Below, piece after piece: positions 61,504 through 64,000 of a stretch of 64,000 bases of DNA. The notes below the pieces were generated by a model. The model was not told the origin of the DNA. It saw nothing but the letters and a program-made list of their open reading frames with translations, and made no database searches. The stretch is from Flavobacteriales bacterium (lineage in GTDB: Bacteria; Bacteroidota; Bacteroidia; Flavobacteriales_D; CAJJDF01): the NCBI GenBank assembly GCA_018609055.1, contig JABAYJ010000006.1, positions 322,805 through 386,804 on the forward strand. Reading direction: 5' to 3'. Each line of letters begins with the position of its first letter. Position 1 is the first letter of the stretch. The position numbers and the translations under genes were made by a program.

Positions 61504-64000
61504 TTAAGCTTCGTTCGTGTTTCTAACTTTTACTTGGTAGTAAATGTTAGGTTGTGTTCCTATTTCTTCTAAGATGTGGTAAGCTCTGTCTCCTTCGCTT
61601 TCTTTTCTGATTTTAGAACCTTTATCATTAATATCTCCAAAAGTAATAGCATCTGTAGGACAAGATGAAGAACAAGCTGATTGGATTTCTCCATCTGCAA
61701 TTACTCTACCTTCTCTCTTAGCTGTTAATTTACCTGATTGAATTTGTTGTACACACATACTACATTTCTCCATTACACCTCTTGAACGTACAGTAACATC
61801 TGGGTTAAGTACCATTCTTCCCATATCAAATTGTGATGGGTTAAAGTGTTGGAATCTTGAGTTTGTTGGGTAATTAAACCAGTTGAATCTTCTTACTTTG
61901 TAAGGACAGTTGTTGGCACAATATCTTGTTCCTATACATCTGTTGTAAGTCATTTGGTTTAATCCTTCATTACTATGTGTTGTTGCAGCTACTGGACAAA
62001 CAGTCTCACATGGAGCATGGTTACAGTGCTGACACATCATTGGAATATGAACTACAGATGGATTATCTGAAGGCACTTCTAATTTAGCATAGCTATATTC
62101 TTTTTTATTTTCTGCAAGTGAGTCAGCTCTTACTTCATCTTCATCAGAAGAAAAGTATCTATCTAATCTCAACCAGTGCATGTCTCTTCCTCTTCTAATC
62201 TCGTCTTTTCCTACAACTGGTACATTGTTTTCTGTATGACATGCTACGATACATGATCCACATCCAATACATGAACTAAGGTCAATAGACATTCCCCATC
62301 TATGCCCTACGTTTTCTACTGGGTGAGCATCCCACAAGTCAAACTCAGAAGTTTTCTTTCTTACCGTTCTTCCTTTTTCGTGAGTAGCTAATGTATGTGG
62401 CTCGTTATATGCGTTTTTGTCTCCTGCTTTAAATACTCCAAAAGAAGTTTCTCTAACAATAGACGTTCTTCCCATAAAAGTATGGTGAGTTTGAGTACAT
62501 GCTAAAGGATAAGTTCCTTCTGCTTTTGTTATTGTACCTGCTCCTGAGAATAATATTTCTCCTTTATTAAAAGAAGATAATCTAAATGCATTTTCACCTA
62601 TCAATTGCTTATTTCCAGCCTCATCTAAAATATGTGTTCCATATTCTTGAGTTTGGTAAGCAGAATCTCCTATATTTTCTTGGTTTGCTCCTCTTCCATA
62701 TCCAAGGGCAATTCCTACAGTTCCCGATTTTTGTCCTGGAAGAACAAATACTGGCAACTTCATTTTAGTTCCGTTTACTTCAATTTCAGCTAAAGAAGCT
62801 TCATCTCTTTCTCCTAAGATAATGTTGTAACCACCTGCCTCAGCATCTGTTCTAGACATTGTGATGTAGTTATCCCAAGTTACTTTTGTAATAGGATCTG
62901 GAAGCTCTTGTAACCATGGGTTAGCAGCTTGTTGACCATCTCCAATTCCATTCTTTTGATATAAAATTACTTCTACATCTCCAGTCATTTTTGCTCTTGA
63001 AGCAACTAATGCTCCTGCAGCTCCTAAATCTCCAGCAAATGCTGAACCTGCTCCAGAAGTTACTGGCATATCAACAGAACCATTGTGAACCAATGTATTC
63101 CAATCTCCTGAGTATTTAGATTTGATGTAATCGTAAACTACTCTTGAGTCTTTTCCTGATCTTGCAGCTTTTCCACTCCAAACTAAGAAAGATTGTTGTG
63201 CTTGGTACGTATCATATAAAGGTCTGATTGCTGGCTGAGCTACTGCATAGTGCGAAGCTTTTGGAGCAAAATCATTCCATGATTCCAAATAATGATTATC
63301 TGGACAAATAAATTTACAGTTTGATGCAGTTTCATCTGCATGTTGAGAAAATGATACTGTAAGTGGTAATTTCTTTAACCCTTCAGCAAATTTATCTCCA
63401 TTTGGCAATGTATATACTGGATTAACTCCATATAAGAATAATGCATCTACTTGACCTGCTTCAACTTCTTTTACCAAAGTTTCAACTTCTGCATCATTAC
63501 CATTAGCAATACTTACCGGGTTGTTTAGGTTTATTGTAGAACCGTAACTTCCTAGTGCATTATTAATTGCGTTAATTATAGTTTGTGTTCCAGAACAGTT
63601 ACTTCCTGCAACAACTAATGATTTTCCTTGGTTAGCTTTTAATTCAGAAGCTACCAATTTAGTTCTTTCCATTAAATCAGCATTTACTGTAACACCTGGA
63701 ACAGAAGTTCCTGTTAAGTGTTTAAGAATTGCTGCTGCTACTAAACCTTCTTCAGATGGCTTTATAGGAATACGAACATCTGCATTAGATCCAGTTGTAG
63801 TCATTACTGACTCAAATTGGAAATGCTTAGACATCCAATCGTTATCTGGCTTTCTGTTTTGAGTGTAACCAGCCATGTTTTCAGTTGATAATAACCAATT
63901 GGTTAAAAAATCAGCTGAAATACTTACTATTACTTTTGCTTGATCGAAATTGTATTCTGGAACTACTGCTTTTCCAAAAGAGTTATTGTTTGCAGTTTTT
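61504..64000 (-). CDS. actB: Alternative complex III subunit ActB (molybdopterin-like/4Fe-4S), 5' part missing
   Basis: The reading frame is open to the right edge (832 residues visible, no start in view), so the N-terminus lies outside; an internal Met at 63876 is not the true start. The first 500 residues visible are the molybdopterin-oxidoreductase-like domain (LVVAGSNCSGTQTIINAINN, TASNCKFICPDNHYLESWND), which in ActB holds no metal. The C-terminal part is a ferredoxin-type module with CIGCGSCIVAC, CQHCNHAPCETVC, CIGTRYCANNC and CSMC plus SACSSSCP, giving four cluster sites. actA is expected upstream. Confidence 0.94.
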   Translation of the reverse strand, partial: KTANNNSFGKAVVPEYNFDQAKVIVSISADFLTNWLLSTENMAGYTQNRKPDNDWMSKHFQFESVMTTTGSNADVRIPIKPSEEGLVAAAILKHLTGTSVPGVTVNADLMERTKLVASELKANQGKSLVVAGSNCSGTQTIINAINNALGSYGSTINLNNPVSIANGNDAEVETLVKEVEAGQVDALFLYGVNPVYTLPNGDKFAEGLKKLPLTVSFSQHADETASNCKFICPDNHYLESWNDFAPKASHYAVAQPAIRPLYDTYQAQQSFLVWSGKAARSGKDSRVVYDYIKSKYSGDWNTLVHNGSVDMPVTSGAGSAFAGDLGAAGALVASRAKMTGDVEVILYQKNGIGDGQQAANPWLQELPDPITKVTWDNYITMSRTDAEAGGYNIILGERDEASLAEIEVNGTKMKLPVFVLPGQKSGTVGIALGYGRGANQENIGDSAYQTQEYGTHILDEAGNKQLIGENAFRLSSFNKGEILFSGAGTITKAEGTYPLACTQTHHTFMGRTSIVRETSFGVFKAGDKNAYNEPHTLATHEKGRTVRKKTSEFDLWDAHPVENVGHRWGMSIDLSSCIGCGSCIVACHTENNVPVVGKDEIRRGRDMHWLRLDRYFSSDEDEVRADSLAENKKEYSYAKLEVPSDNPSVVHIPMMCQHCNHAPCETVCPVAATTHSNEGLNQMTYNRCIGTRYCANNCPYKVRRFNWFNYPTNSRFQHFNPSQFDMGRMVLNPDVTVRSRGVMEKCSMCVQQIQSGKLTAKREGRVIADGEIQSACSSSCPTDAITFGDINDKGSKIRKESEGDRAYHILEEIGTQPNIYYQVKVRNTNEA

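Noticed and set aside
53169..64000. Respiratory operon as a possible new electron-transport system
   Set aside because: The order actB-actC-actD-actE-actF-coxB-coxA is the known alternative complex III-oxidase set of Bacteroidota. Only its extra domains are notable, and these are listed.
1..64000. CRISPR arrays, insertion sequences, prophage, toxin-antitoxin or defence genes
   Set aside because: No regularly spaced repeats, transposase, integrase or defence-type genes were seen anywhere in the window.

Overview
This 64 kb stretch is AT-rich, gene-dense chromosome from a member of the Bacteroidota, most likely order Flavobacteriales. The evidence is a DUF4270 lipoprotein beside glmS, a MurF-alanine racemase fusion, Omp28-type lipoproteins, tandem OmpH/Skp genes behind bamA, alternative complex III genes, and promoters of the TTG-N(about 20)-TAnnTTTG type. 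The family cannot be fixed from the window. There is no phage, insertion sequence, CRISPR array or rRNA operon.

Layout. 1-4000: the end of a sodium:solute symporter, a degenerate TraB/GumN-type lipoprotein, a DUF2007 protein and panC. 4000-9400: a lone glycogen-synthase-type domain, DUF4270, glmS, small conserved genes and tRNA-Ser(GCU). 9400-15500: a PaaH/PaaG-like beta-oxidation pair, an AcpH-like protein, tRNA-Met(CAU), a CutA-like protein, a vWA membrane protein and fabG. 15700-20600: ribBA followed by a closely packed run of methyltransferase, two uncharacterised genes (one with kinase-like motifs) and an iron-type alcohol dehydrogenase. 20600-28800: a probable light-response island (Crp/Fnr regulator, photolyase, TIGR01777 epimerase, Omp28 lipoprotein, then idi, a small secreted protein, crtB, crtI and a CarH-like MerR/B12 regulator). 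28900-41000: cell wall (murF-alr), tdk, an RG-rich DEAD-box helicase, lipoproteins, a frameshifted DUF6122 gene, polA and rsmA. 41100-52700: an M16 protease pair, an exonuclease, uppS, bamA, two Skp-like chaperones and recG. 52700-64000: a collapsed outer-membrane protein pseudogene, then a minus-strand respiratory operon (actB, actC, actD, actE, actF, coxB, coxA) that runs off the right edge.

Most striking points. (1) The same inverted repeat geometry, TTGTTTAA-N16-TTAAAC, sits at the starts of both crtI and the CarH-like gene, which suggests a shared operator. The regulator keeps the lower-face B12 histidine motif but has changed residues where Thermus CarH contacts the upper face. (2) Respiratory subunits carry unusual extra modules: an OmpA domain on the cytochrome ActE, a helix-hairpin-helix-like domain on the NrfD-type ActC, and a large His-rich insertion in ActF. 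(3) Two broken genes are visible: DUF6122 with one base missing in an A-run, and a TonB-like or carboxypeptidase-regulatory outer-membrane gene reduced to its two ends. (4) The photolyase leader contains a promoter, palindromes and a terminator that could form a small RNA or attenuator. None of these amounts to proof of a wholly new system; the CarH-centred island and the modified complex III are the best candidates for follow-up.
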